Source: Clostridia bacterium
GTDB lineage: Bacteria > Bacillota > Clostridia > Oscillospirales > CAG-272
Reading direction: 5' to 3'
Length of the DNA stretch: 47,567 nucleotides
NCBI GenBank assembly: GCA_017412045.1
Contig: JAFQOX010000099.1
Coordinates: forward strand, 1-47,567
The first letter of the stretch is position 1, and every line of letters begins with the position of its first letter. Positions 1 through 8,137 of the stretch are shown here, piece by piece. The notes beneath the pieces were generated by a model. The model had not been told where the DNA came from. It saw nothing but the letters and a program-made list of their open reading frames with translations, and ran no database searches. The position numbers and the translations under genes are program-made.

Positions 1-534
1 CCACGCGCCTTTGGTGGAGCGCGAGAAGATCGGCGTTTGGAACTGCTTTACCTTGTTGCGCCACTCCTTGTCAAAGCCGTTTGAAAGTGCTTCACAGTTG
101 TTTTGCGCGGTCTTGCTTACAAATGCAGGATTGTCCTTCACAAAGTCAATAATACCGTGAACGTGACGGTAGAACCAACCGCTACCGTTGTCATCCACAA
201 GTGCGGGAAACTCGTTGCTATACTCCCGAAAGTCAGTTCGGTACTGCCACTCCTCTTTAGGGGTGGCTTTTTTGCTGTCGGGGATACTGCACCAAGCAAG
301 GAGTGCGCGGCGGGCAAGGTCGATTCTATCTTTCGGATTTTCGTCGAGGATATTGCCGTCTGAATCGTGAAAGAGATACCCACGGGCAAGGATAGTTAAT
401 ATCCGCGCCATACCTTCAAAGTCGGTCAAGGTGGTGTAAGTAAACCTCCCGAGATAGGAATTGTCGCGCTTTCCAGCCGCCGTGTATGTTACGGGTCTTG
501 TATATTGTAAAAACTCTGTCCATTCGTTTAGCAT
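1..534 (-). CDS. Hypothetical protein of an integrated element, C-terminus off the window
   Basis: The minus strand stays open from an ATG at 534 to the left edge of the window, giving 178 codons with no stop. The product begins MLNEWTEFLQYTRPVTYT and is rich in aromatic and charged residues, with no signal peptide or membrane segment. I do not recognise the family. Its ATG overlaps the stop codon of the upstream gene (ATGCTAA, 528-534), which points to translational coupling. Its place beside a recombinase relic suggests cargo of a conjugative or mobilisable element. That the frame is coding is well supported by the clean coupling and length; the function is unknown. Confidence 0.7.
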   Translation of the reverse strand, partial: MLNEWTEFLQYTRPVTYTAAGKRDNSYLGRFTYTTLTDFEGMARILTILARGYLFHDSDGNILDENPKDRIDLARRALLAWCSIPDSKKATPKEEWQYRTDFREYSNEFPALVDDNGSGWFYRHVHGIIDFVKDNPAFVSKTAQNNCEALSNGFDKEWRNKVKQFQTPIFSRSTKGAW

Positions 535-1169
535 AGCGGCACCTCCTTGGCATATTTTTCGATCATATCGGGCAGAACCTCAAAGGCAAACTTGCGGTTT
601 CCAAGCTCGATAGCGCACATGAGTGCCTTGTCGGGATCAAATTCGTGATTGATGGCGGTACGGCAGCCTCGCGCAATATGTGTTTTGAAGTTATAGTCCA
701 TACCCGAAAGTTTCTCCGAATTGATCATAATTTTGCGATAAAAATTATCGCCCTTGCGCTCAAAGATATGTTTCTTGGTTTCCTCATACTGATAGGCATC
801 GTCAAGATCGCAGATGATATCTCCAAGAACCCGATAACCGCCGTGTCGGAAGTCTGCAAAGAGGTCGAAATATTCTCTCGGTGTGTCAAGTGGTAGATGA
901 GCGAACAAGAATATCTCCCGTTCTTCCTCGGTCATCAAGTGCCATTCGGATACTGTCAGATCTTCGCGGAACTTTGCAATCGTATCCATATCGTAATGAG
1001 CAAACAGATTGTAAAGCTCGTCGGTGGTAAAGGTGTTTTCCTGCCCACGAGCATACAAAATGCGCTCAATATCGTTGCGGTGCGTCATCGTTTTACGCTC
1101 GATGTTGAGAAGCCGAGCGCGTTTGAGGATTTCTTCGTAGTCGGCAATCAAAGCGCGCATATAGTCCAT
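528..1169 (-). CDS. Hypothetical protein of an integrated element, probably cut at its 5' end
   Basis: This is a 213-residue acidic, helix-rich protein with no signal peptide or membrane segment that I can see, and I do not recognise its family. The frame stays open upstream of the ATG at 1169 for about 26 more codons that still look like protein (KPATDKELFTFAEKDGW), then meets a TAG near 1249. No ATG lies in that extension. This suggests the visible gene is the 3' part of a longer one whose beginning was removed at the junction near 1250, where the TnpW/recombinase module starts. The stop overlaps the start of the next gene by seven bases. Codon use resembles the recombinase module more than the core genes. 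Confidence 0.6.
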   Translation of the reverse strand: MDYMRALIADYEEILKRARLLNIERKTMTHRNDIERILYARGQENTFTTDELYNLFAHYDMDTIAKFREDLTVSEWHLMTEEEREIFLFAHLPLDTPREYFDLFADFRHGGYRVLGDIICDLDDAYQYEETKKHIFERKGDNFYRKIMINSEKLSGMDYNFKTHIARGCRTAINHEFDPDKALMCAIELGNRKFAFEVLPDMIEKYAKEVPLC

Positions 1170-1277
1170 ATCTTCTGCGGGAATAGCATCCTTCCAGCCG
1201 TCCTTTTCGGCAAAGGTGAAAAGTTCTTTATCCGTCGCAGGCTTTGGCTATAAAAAACGCTTGAAGAAATGTGAGAG

Positions 1278-1436
1278 ATGTATAAGGACAATACCACCGT
1301 CGCGAATGTGTATGAGATAGGCGGCGTGAAGTACACCGTAGTGAGCCATTACGTCGGAGAGAAGGATATCGACGACGTGATTCTAAAGCTTGCGGAAAGC
1401 TCCGCTTATGCGGATATGGATGCGGCAAGCGCGTAA
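1278..1436 (+). CDS. TnpW-like transposon-encoded small protein
   Basis: This is a 52-residue frame starting MYKDNTTVANVYEIGG and ending in TAA. The pattern IGG-x-x-Y-x-V, a short linker, then an acidic stretch and I-x-K-L resembles the TnpW family of small proteins found next to serine recombinases and integrases in Clostridia. Their exact role is not established. An in-frame TGA at 1272-1274 fixes the 5' limit, and a weak purine-rich site precedes the ATG. It lies 128 bases upstream of the serine recombinase and reads in the same direction, as is usual for this pairing. The family call rests on pattern alone, so it is moderate. Confidence 0.55.
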   Translation: MYKDNTTVANVYEIGGVKYTVVSHYVGEKDIDDVILKLAESSAYADMDAASA

Positions 1437-1472
1437 GTGATTGTCTTAACAAATTGTTATCATTTTAACAAA

Positions 1473-1540
1473 TCAAAGCGGCTGGACAATGAGGCTTTTT
1501 TATGATATAATGAAGGCACATACAAATCGAGCCGCTTTGA
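1473..1540. repeat. Perfect 11-base inverted repeat around the recombinase promoter
   Basis: TCAAAGCGGCT at 1473-1483 is repeated in reverse complement, AGCCGCTTTGA, at 1530-1540. The arms enclose the -35/-10 promoter of the recombinase. It could be an operator, a recombinase binding site at the element end, or a stem in a leader transcript; the sequence does not decide between these. Confidence 0.6.
1483..1511 (+). promoter_or_regulatory. Sigma-A type promoter of the serine recombinase
   Basis: TGGACA (1483-1488) and TATAAT (1506-1511) are separated by exactly 17 bases. The -10 is a perfect consensus and the -35 differs at one base. It lies about 54 bases upstream of the recombinase ATG at 1565, which has an AAAAGGAG ribosome binding site. 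Confidence 0.75.
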
Positions 1541-1564
1541 CAGAAAAGGAGTAAAATATTAAAA

Positions 1565-3220
1565 ATGTCAAAGCAACAACTAAATAAAGATGCAGGTCTA
1601 TACCTCAGACTATCCAAGGACGATGAGAGAGCAGGTGAATCGCTGTCCATCGAAAATCAAAGGCGAATACTTGAAAAGTACACGCTTGATAATGGCTTCA
1701 ACGTTGTAGATACTTATATCGACGACGGTTGGTCGGGCACGAGCTTTCAGCGCCCCGAGGTGCAAAGGCTTCTTGAGGATGCCAAGAACGGCAGGATCAA
1801 TGTCATCATCGTGAAGGACCTCAGCCGATTCGGAAGAAACTACATTGAGGTAGGTCAGTACACCGACTATATCTTCCCAATGTATAACGTCCGCTTTATC
1901 GCCATCAGCGACAACGTAGACTCGGCAAACTCCGAAAGCTCGGGAATGGACATGATGCCGATCATGAACGTATTCAACGAGTGGCACGCTGCCAACACCT
2001 CAAAGAAGATCCGCTCGGTCATTGAATCCAATGCCAAGGCAGGCAAATATCGTGCAAGCGTTGCCCCTTACGGTTATGTAAAGAGCGACGATGAGAACAG
2101 GTTACCTATCCGCGACGAGCCTGCGGCAAGTACGGTTCTGCGCATCTTCGAAATGAAGGCGAAAGGGATAAGTCCACAAAAGATTTCCGATACTTTGAAC
2201 GATGAGGGGTTACTTCCTCCCGCAGACTACAAGGAGCAGAAATTCGGCATTCCCAACACGCGCAAATCTCATCACCTTTGGTCGAACTCGGTAGTCAAGC
2301 AGATATTGACTATTCCAATCTATCTTGGAAACTTAGTACAGTTCAAGACCTACACGCTCTCCTACAAGAACAGAAAGCAGGTCAAGAACGATCCCGAGGA
2401 TATGGTTACGATCTACAATACTCATGAAGCCATCGTAACACAAGAGCTTTGAGACAAGTGCCGTGAGATGGAAGCCTCGGTAAGCCAAGGAAAGAAGAAC
2501 AAGACGGGATATGTCAATCCCTTGTCGGGACTTGTGTATTGTGCCGATTGCGGTAACAAGATGTATATCGCGTGGAACAATACAAGGCACAAGAGAACCG
2601 ATCCGAGAACCTACCACAGAGAAAACTTCAAGTGCGGAGCCTATTCAAAATTTGGTGATAGAGTGTGTTCGAGCCACTATATCCAAATTAAGATTCTCAA
2701 TCAGATCGTCTTGCAGGATATACGATCCAAGATCGGCTTGGTCGAAGCGGATGAAAACAAAGCGAGAAAAGCATTTCTCAGCCGTAGTGAGAAGCTTGCT
2801 GCCGATACACTTGCTGCCGACCGCAAGAGAGAAACGCAGGTCAATCGTCGCCTTGCCGAACTTGAACGCTTAATCTCCACCGTGTACGAGGACAAGGTGC
2901 TTGGCAAAATCTCCGAGGAAGTCTGCATCAACCTACTTTCAAAGTATCAAGAAGAAAAGAAAAATCTCACCGTCGAACTCTCCGAGATCAAACGCCGCCT
3001 CAATAGCGAGGTCGAGCGTCACGCGGATGTAGATGAGTTTATCCGTCGTTTGAAAAGCTATATCGGCGTTCCCGAGCTGACGCGAGAGATGTGTATGGAG
3101 CTGATCGAATTCGTTACCGTTGACGAGTGTCCGGGCAAGTATAGCAAAGAGCCCCGCGAAATCCACATCTACTATAAGCTCATCGACAAGAACCAATCAA
3201 AGCCTACCCATAAGATGTGA
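1565..3220 (+). pseudogene. Large serine recombinase (TnpX-like), interrupted by one in-frame TGA
   Basis: The frame would encode 551 residues, a normal length for this family, if the TGA at 2450-2452 (codon 296) were read through. The N-terminal resolvase domain (about 1-150) has the Y-x-R-x-S motif with the nucleophile at Ser17 (YLRLSKDD) and the downstream DLSRFGRN segment. A recombinase domain follows (about 165-265). After the TGA, in the same frame, come the zinc-ribbon cysteines (CADCG, then C...C) and a long coiled coil (about 390-480). Family members usually carry Trp at this point (EL-W-DK), so TGG to TGA is the simplest explanation. An ATG at 2468 could restart the C-terminal half but has no good ribosome binding site. 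Such enzymes excise and insert transposons; this copy is probably inactive. Confidence 0.85.
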
Positions 3221-3235
3221 CGATTTTTGATGTTC

Positions 3236-3589
3236 ACTACGCTGAACATTTACTCGCACGTCACAGACACCATGCGAACGCAAGCCTCGGTGAAGATCGA
3301 CCGCAAAATCGGCGGTACAAACGCAGAAATGCCAAATACACAAATCAATATCGCCGAGCAATTTGAGCCGTATGTGCCCAAGATACGCAAAAGCGGAACG
3401 GGTTGTCTGTATCAGATCAATGAAAATCTGTGGGAAGGAAGCTTCTATCCGAAAATGCCGAATGGTAAACGGAAGAAATTCAACGTCTACGCCAAGACGA
3501 AAGAAGAATGCGAGCAAGCGCCCACGGTGATGATTGAAGAAAAGAAAGCGGAGATCGCAGCGGAAAAGGCGAGGATAGCAAGGGCGTGA
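3236..3589 (+). pseudogene. C-terminal fragment of a tyrosine integrase
   Basis: The fragment opens with TTLNIYSHVTD, the region of tyrosine recombinases that contains the catalytic tyrosine. It continues into a basic DNA-binding region with GTGCLYQINENLWEG and PNGKRKKFNVYAKT, typical of integrases of Clostridia conjugative elements. The catalytic R-H-R portion is missing. The frame begins only 15 bases after the serine recombinase stop, so the N-terminal two thirds were lost at this junction. Only a TTG at 3227 could start it, without a ribosome binding site. It ends in a lysine/alanine-rich helix at the TGA of 3587-3589. I read it as a relic; the local ECEQAPTVMI looks degraded compared with relatives. 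Confidence 0.75.
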
Positions 3590-3630
3590 ATGAGGAGAGG
3601 GCTGACCGAATGGTCAGCCCTCAAAAATTG
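3547..3630 (+). repeat. Integrase 3' end plus hairpin, copy 1
   Basis: This stretch holds the last codons of the integrase relic and a following palindrome (AGGGCTGACC...GGTCAGCCCT, about 3598-3622) ending in CAAAAATTG. A diverged copy lies at 4571-4651 in the same orientation. The most similar part runs from AGCAAGGG to CAAAAATTG, about 54 bases with few changes. Sequences just downstream of an integrase gene are where attachment sites often lie, so this may be an att-type repeat. Confidence 0.6.
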
Positions 3631-3745
3631 GTGTGCGGTAGGCAAAGAACAGCATTTTTCAATGCCTTAAACTTCATTTAAGTTTGCATATACGCAAAAA
3701 CCAATATTGAAACTTCTGACGAGAAATCCTTGTCGTAGGCAAGTA

Positions 3746-4480
3746 TTATTCCTTATTCAAGAATTCGCTGTATCGCATCAAAAACTCCTCGTATTCTTCA
3801 TTTTCCGTAATCCAAACAATAACGGGATATTCGGTAATACCGAGACGTTTATAAGCTTCATGCCGATGATTGCCGTCGTTAAGTTCCCATTTGTGATCAT
3901 AAAAATGAACGATCAACGGGGGCATATCTTTGTTATTTTGAATGACATCCATAAGCTTTTTGACATGCTTTTGAAAATAATTTTCGGGTATCGAATAACG
4001 CATGCCTTCTTCCGGACCAACACATCTCGGAAATTCGGAAAGCGGCATGGTAATTGGACCAATCCAATAACGGTCAAACAGTTTGAGCCCATCAGAAAAA
4101 GCTTTATTGTGTCCGTCCGAGAGAAGATAGGTATGTACCCATTCTTCGATTTTTCCTACTTTGGCAAATTGCATGGCACTTGAAAGCGTGGCTTTGTATT
4201 CGAGCATAAAGACCTCCTTTTTGCTGTAAACAATTTTTTTGACAGAATCAAAAGAGAGATGGTATTCTTCTGCTAAAGCTTCTATGGTGGTGCCTTCCGA
4301 GAATTTAGCTTTGATATCTCGATTCCTTTCGTATAAATAACGACGGTATCCCGAAGTTTCTCCCCATTCCTTTTTCTTTTGCGTATCGGACGGAATGTAG
4401 ATGAGTTCACCCGAAACGTATTTTTGAATTTGTCGTAAAAGATTTTCGGGGAAAATATCCTTGGCGTTTTTGTATTTCAT
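3746..4480 (-). CDS. CD3324-family helix-turn-helix protein fused to a ParB/sulfiredoxin-like domain
   Basis: Residues 1-88 match the CD3324 family pattern: MKYKNAKDIFPENLL, then SGYRRYLYERN, then a helix-turn-helix ending in SFDSVKKIVY. Residues 92-244 form a separate domain with DGNHRHEAYKRLG, the signature loop of the ParB/sulfiredoxin-like fold. CD3324 proteins usually end soon after the KKIVY segment. At residue 92 there is an ATG (4205-4207) preceded by AAAGGAGG at 5 bases, an ideal ribosome binding site. This may therefore be two former neighbours joined in frame, with the 153-residue C-terminal part still translated on its own. The gene is flanked by the two integrase-end repeats, so it is likely cargo. 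Its biological role is unknown. Confidence 0.75.
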   Translation of the reverse strand: MKYKNAKDIFPENLLRQIQKYVSGELIYIPSDTQKKKEWGETSGYRRYLYERNRDIKAKFSEGTTIEALAEEYHLSFDSVKKIVYSKKEVFMLEYKATLSSAMQFAKVGKIEEWVHTYLLSDGHNKAFSDGLKLFDRYWIGPITMPLSEFPRCVGPEEGMRYSIPENYFQKHVKKLMDVIQNNKDMPPLIVHFYDHKWELNDGNHRHEAYKRLGITEYPVIVWITENEEYEEFLMRYSEFLNKE

Positions 4481-4570
4481 GGAATCACTCTCCTTTGTGA
4501 TTATATTATATCAAAAGCTATTTCAAAAGAAAATACCGCGAATGGATATGTAAGAAAAATGCACAAAAAA

Positions 4571-4651
4571 AGCGGAGAGCTCAATTGAAACGGAGAAAAT
4601 GGCAAGGGTGAATGGAGAGAGGGCTGATCGATGGTCAGCCCTCAAAAATTG
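4571..4651 (+). repeat. Integrase 3' end plus hairpin, copy 2
   Basis: This is a diverged direct repeat of 3547-3630, sharing AGCGGAGA, GGCAAGGG, GAATG, the palindrome AGGGCTGATC...GGTCAGCCCT, and the trailing CAAAAATTG. Only the last codons of the integrase are recognisable. With copy 1 it brackets the CD3324/ParB gene, as expected for tandem integrations or for a duplicated attachment region. Confidence 0.6.
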
Positions 4652-4692
4652 ATACGCGGAACACACAGACGTTTTTTCCAAAATTTTCACAA

Positions 4693-5466
4693 TCAGCGCT
4701 CTAATGATATTTCCTCTGCGAGTTGCTTCAACTTTAACGTTTTTTCACTGTTCTTTCGAATTTTATTTGCGTATAAAATTCCTTTCACAGATAACAATTC
4801 CAAAAGAATCTCTTCCGGCGTAAAATAATTGCTTGCTATTTCAGTCAGGACGATACCGACATTTCGATACTCTTTATAAATGGATGTAATATCTGCACTA
4901 TTTGTAATCCCACGAACCTGATCCGCAACTCGATACCATTGTAATCTTTCCTTATGCTCAAAATCCTTATTATTTGAACATAAGAAAATTAATAACCCAC
5001 GTTTATCCGCTTGGCTGTAAACGTCAAGCAAATGCAAAGAAATATCGTCCTTATTACGCAAGCATTGATTGTAAAATTGCAAAAAATCCTCGGATGAATA
5101 TTCGTCCGACAAGTAATATCTTCTAGCCAATGTATACACGGGCGCGTCATCATACGCCATCAATTTCATTAACCATTTGTCCTTCAATTGCATATGGCAA
5201 AGCATCGGCAAAGAAATATGATTTCTTATGAGATAATTTAATACGTCTTCTGACAATTCATTTGGTGACATGATTGATAGCAGACGATCCCAAACGTCTT
5301 CCTCCAATTTGTTCGTTGCCAAACGTATTCTCAATTCATTCTGCAATTGAAAATTCAATGAAATCATTTCATCTGTTGTGAAATCTTCGCACATCTGCAA
5401 TATTTCAGCAGCAACATCACCGGCTTTTGACAATATCTCATTCAGTTTACTTTCCATTACATTCAC
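4693..5466 (-). CDS. Hypothetical all-helical protein, unrecognised
   Basis: The product is about 257 residues, almost entirely predicted helix, acidic, without a signal peptide or membrane segment. I recognise no family. The AGGAGG at 5474-5479 sits 7 bases before a GTG at 5466, so I chose that start; an in-frame ATG at 5472 is only one base from the site and the next ATG (5457) is far. The gene is more AT-rich than the core genes beyond the tRNA, which fits horizontally acquired cargo. It lies between the second integrase-end repeat and tRNA-Pro, and no partner is obvious. The final residues (KLKQLAEEISLER) continue the helical pattern, so the C-terminus appears intact. Confidence 0.7.
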   Translation of the reverse strand: MNVMESKLNEILSKAGDVAAEILQMCEDFTTDEMISLNFQLQNELRIRLATNKLEEDVWDRLLSIMSPNELSEDVLNYLIRNHISLPMLCHMQLKDKWLMKLMAYDDAPVYTLARRYYLSDEYSSEDFLQFYNQCLRNKDDISLHLLDVYSQADKRGLLIFLCSNNKDFEHKERLQWYRVADQVRGITNSADITSIYKEYRNVGIVLTEIASNYFTPEEILLELLSVKGILYANKIRKNSEKTLKLKQLAEEISLER

Positions 5467-5561
5467 AATCATTCCTCCTATCCGCTGAACCTCTTGAGAT
5501 TACATTTTGAACCTTTTCCGTAAATGGTCAAAGGTGTGGTCAACCTTATTTTGAGAAAAAG

Positions 5562-5598
5562 AAAAAGCCTTGTAAACTTAGCATTTACAAGGCTTTTT
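5562..5598 (-). terminator. Intrinsic terminator after tRNA-Pro
   Basis: A 15-base inverted repeat (AAAAAGCCTTGTAAA and its complement, with a 7-base loop) lies directly after the tRNA CCA end, with a T tract in the minus direction. It can also work in the plus direction. Confidence 0.8.
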
Positions 5599-5599
5599 G

Positions 5600-5676
5600 T
5601 GGTCGGAGTGAGAGGATTTGAACCTCCGGCCTCTTGGTCCCGAACCAAGCACTCTACCAAACTGAGCCACACCCCG
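5600..5676 (-). tRNA. tRNA-Pro, anticodon CGG
   Basis: A complete 77-base cloverleaf including an encoded CCA (5600-5602). The acceptor stem CGGGGTG pairs with CACTCCG (one G-T pair). The anticodon stem CTTGG/CCAAG encloses the loop TTCGGGA, so positions 34-36 are CGG, reading CCG. The T loop contains GGTTCAAATCC. It has its own consensus promoter and terminator. The mobile island lies on its 3' side, where elements often insert into tRNA genes, but I see no repeat of the tRNA 3' end in the window. Confidence 0.95.
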
Positions 5677-5716
5677 AAAACAATATGAAACTTTGCTGTT
5701 TTTTCACAGCCTAATT

Positions 5717-5745
5717 ATTATACTATATGAAAAACCATTTGTCAA
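5717..5745 (-). promoter_or_regulatory. Consensus sigma-A promoter of tRNA-Pro
   Basis: On the minus strand TTGACA (5740-5745) and TATAAT (5717-5722) are separated by 17 bases, a perfect consensus, about 40 bases upstream of the mature tRNA start. Confidence 0.85.
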
Positions 5746-5770
5746 TACCTTTTTGAAATTTTTTGGAAAA

Positions 5771-5817
5771 AGAAAAAACGCTTTGCCCCGTTACGGTGAA
5801 GCAAAGCGTTTCTTTTT
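5771..5817 (-). terminator. Terminator of the thrS-Nudix operon
   Basis: GAAACGCTTTGC and its complement form a stem with a 14-base loop, followed in the minus direction by a T-rich run (TTTTTTCTTTTT). It lies about 35 bases after the Nudix stop. Confidence 0.75.
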
Positions 5818-5852
5818 ATACCATAGGAAAACCTACGGTCGTTGCCCGCTTT

Positions 5853-6341
5853 TTAAAAAGCGAAATACTGCGGAATTCCTTCCCAGGAGGATCCGTCCCA
5901 TTCAAAAAAGAGCTCGGAATAGCCGCCGTCCAGAAAGAGCGGGAGATAATGCGCAAAATTCGGAGAAAGTCTGTCGGAAGCGCGGAGTGCATCGGGCTTC
6001 ATCCAGAATACCTTGCCTTCGTTCGTTTCTCCGATCAGCTCGCCTGTATACGAGGTGGCTTTATAGAGAAATTCGATATAGCGGTGTCCCGTCCTTTTGT
6101 CAGCCCAATGGACCGTTCCGCACGGGATCACGGAGAAAACGGAAAGTCCCGTTTCCTCACGGATTTCTCTGATCGCGGATGCGGCAAAGCTCTCGCCGTT
6201 CTCCACCTTTCCGCCCGGAAACGTCAGTCCCGGCCAGTCGGTTTTGATCCTGTCAAGCACGAGAACCTCGCCCGCTGCATTCACGACCATGGTCATATTG
6301 TAAAATTTTGCGCCCTTGCCGAAGGGCTTCGGCTCGCTCAT
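5853..6341 (-). CDS. Nudix hydrolase
   Basis: This 162-residue protein carries a complete Nudix box: Gly44, then Glu50, then REIREETGL (58-66), matching Gx5Ex7REUxEExGU. The glutamates bind the divalent metal that activates water. The family hydrolyses nucleoside diphosphates linked to other groups; residues 1-40 (NMTMVVNAAGEVLVLDR) resemble MutT/8-oxo-dGTPase-like members, but the substrate cannot be read from the sequence. Its ATG overlaps the thrS stop in ATGA (6338-6341), so it is translationally coupled to thrS and under the same T-box. A housekeeping role in nucleotide pool cleaning is an inference. The protein is soluble, with no signal peptide. Confidence 0.9.
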   Translation of the reverse strand: MSEPKPFGKGAKFYNMTMVVNAAGEVLVLDRIKTDWPGLTFPGGKVENGESFAASAIREIREETGLSVFSVIPCGTVHWADKRTGHRYIEFLYKATSYTGELIGETNEGKVFWMKPDALRASDRLSPNFAHYLPLFLDGGYSELFFEWDGSSWEGIPQYFAF

Positions 6342-8137
6342 CTGACCTTGTTTTCGATCTCGTTCAGAGCCTTGGCGATGAATTCGTCGACGGAGATCGC
6401 GCCGAGGTTCTTACCGTCACGGGTACGAACGGAAACGGTGCCGTTTTCAACTTCCTTATCGCCGATCACGAGCATATAGGGGATCTTCTCCAGCTGTGCG
6501 GCGCGGATCTTGTAGTTTGCGCTTTCTGCGCGCGCGTCAAGCTCACTGCGGATGCCCTTTGCGCACAGAGCGGCGTTGACCTTTGCGGCAAATTCGTTGG
6601 AGCGGTCGGTAATGGTGATGACCTTCGCCTGGGTGGGAGCCATCCAGAGCGGGAGCGCGCCTGCGTATTTTTCAATGAGAAGCGCGAGGGTACGCTCGTA
6701 GCAACCCATGGAGGTACGGTGGATGATATAGGGGTTGACGAGCTTATTGTTGGAATCAACGTATTCCATGCCGAATTTCTTCGCGAGAAGCATGTCGATC
6801 TGGATGGTTACGATGGTATCCTCCTTACCGAATACGTTCTTGCACTGGATATCGAGCTTAGGACCGTAGAAAGCGGCTTCGTCGATACCGATCTCATACT
6901 TGATGCCGTTTTCGTCGAGAAGTCTGCCCATGATCTCCTGCGCTTCGTTCCACTGTTCAGCGGTGCCTTCGTACTTGTCGGTACGGGCGGGATCCCACTG
7001 GGAGAAGCGGAAGGTGCAGTCCTCGAGAAGTCCGAGCGTATCCAGGCAGTATTTTGCGAGTTCCAGACAACCCTTGAATTCTTCCTCGAGCTGGTCGGGA
7101 CGGAGAACGAGGTGACCCTCGGAGATCGTAAACTGACGAACGCGGATCAGACCGTGCATTTCGCCGCTGTCCTCGTTACGGAAAAGCGTGGAGGTTTCAC
7201 CCAGACGCATGGGAAGCTCTCTGTAGGAGCGCTTCTTATTGAGGAACACCTGATACTGGAAGGGGCAGGTCATCGGACGGAGCGCGAAGCATTCCGCTTC
7301 TTCGTCGTCGGGATCGCCGAGAATGAACATACCGTCGCGGTAGTGATCCCAGTGACCGGAGATCTTGTAGAGCTCTCTCTTTGCCATGAGAGGCGTTTTG
7401 GTAAGGAGATAGCCTCTCTTCTGTTCCTCGTCCTCGATCCATCTCTGGAGAAGCTGGATCACGCGCGCGCCCTTGGGAAGCAGGATCGGGAGACCCTGAC
7501 CGATGGAATCGACGGTGGTGAAGAATTCGAGTTCGCGTCCGAGCTTGTTGTGGTCGCGCTTTCTGGCTTCCTCAACGGCGGCAAGGTGCTTTTCGAGCTC
7601 GTCCTTCTTTGCGAAGGCGGTACCGTAAATACGGCAGAGCATCTTATTGTTTTCATTGCCTCTCCAGTAAGCGCCCGTAACGGAGGTCAGCTTGAACGCC
7701 TTGACGGCAGAGGTATAGGTGAGGTGGGGACCTGCGCAGAGGTCGGTGAAATCGCCCTGCTTGAAGAAGCTGATTTCCGCATCCTCGGGAAGATCGCGGA
7801 TGAGCTCAACCTTGTAGGGCTCGCCCTGTTCCTCCATAAACTTGATCGCTTCCTCTCTGGGGAGCGTGTAACGCTGGAGCTTGATATTTTCCTTGACGAT
7901 CTTTTTCATTTCTGCTTCCAGCTTGGTGAGATCGTCCTCCGTGAAGGGTGTTTCACGGTCGAAGTCGTAATAGAAGCCGTCCTTGATCCAGGGACCGATG
8001 GCGAGCTTGGTCTCGGGATAGAGGCGCTTGACAGCCTGCGCGAGAATATGCGATGCCGTATGACGGAGCGCGTTTCTGCCAAGCTCTTCTTCAAATGTGG
8101 ACTCTACGATGAGTCCGTCCTGTCCGATGATTTTCAT
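6338..8137 (-). CDS. thrS: Threonyl-tRNA synthetase without TGS domain
   Basis: Charges tRNA-Thr with threonine. The ATG at 8137 follows an AAGGAAA site; frames further upstream run into the T-box leader and are rejected. The product has 599 residues. It starts only about 20 residues before the editing domain, so the N-terminal TGS domain of typical enzymes (about 60 residues) is absent. The editing domain keeps HTASH (26-30) and CAGPH. The class II catalytic core has RPMTCPF with the zinc cysteine, SEGHL and HRTSMGCYER with the two zinc histidines, and motif 3. The C-terminal anticodon-binding domain begins near PLWMAPTQAKVI. It is the first gene of an operon with the overlapping Nudix gene and is controlled by the T-box at 8173-8405. 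Confidence 0.97.
   Translation of the reverse strand: MKIIGQDGLIVESTFEEELGRNALRHTASHILAQAVKRLYPETKLAIGPWIKDGFYYDFDRETPFTEDDLTKLEAEMKKIVKENIKLQRYTLPREEAIKFMEEQGEPYKVELIRDLPEDAEISFFKQGDFTDLCAGPHLTYTSAVKAFKLTSVTGAYWRGNENNKMLCRIYGTAFAKKDELEKHLAAVEEARKRDHNKLGRELEFFTTVDSIGQGLPILLPKGARVIQLLQRWIEDEEQKRGYLLTKTPLMAKRELYKISGHWDHYRDGMFILGDPDDEEAECFALRPMTCPFQYQVFLNKKRSYRELPMRLGETSTLFRNEDSGEMHGLIRVRQFTISEGHLVLRPDQLEEEFKGCLELAKYCLDTLGLLEDCTFRFSQWDPARTDKYEGTAEQWNEAQEIMGRLLDENGIKYEIGIDEAAFYGPKLDIQCKNVFGKEDTIVTIQIDMLLAKKFGMEYVDSNNKLVNPYIIHRTSMGCYERTLALLIEKYAGALPLWMAPTQAKVITITDRSNEFAAKVNAALCAKGIRSELDARAESANYKIRAAQLEKIPYMLVIGDKEVENGTVSVRTRDGKNLGAISVDEFIAKALNEIENKVR

Noticed and set aside
2450-2452. TGA coding for Trp (alternative genetic code)
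   Set aside because: Other genes in the window end in TGA, including thrS (6338-6340) with a coupled start, so TGA is a stop here.
3590-3660. Intrinsic terminator after the integrase relic
   Set aside because: The palindrome is clear but is followed by CAAAAATTG and not by a T tract in either direction, so I list it only as a repeat.
5478-5672. A 64-codon minus-strand frame containing GGSNPLT
   Set aside because: It reads through the tRNA-Pro gene and terminator; the motif is the usual translation of a tRNA T arm.
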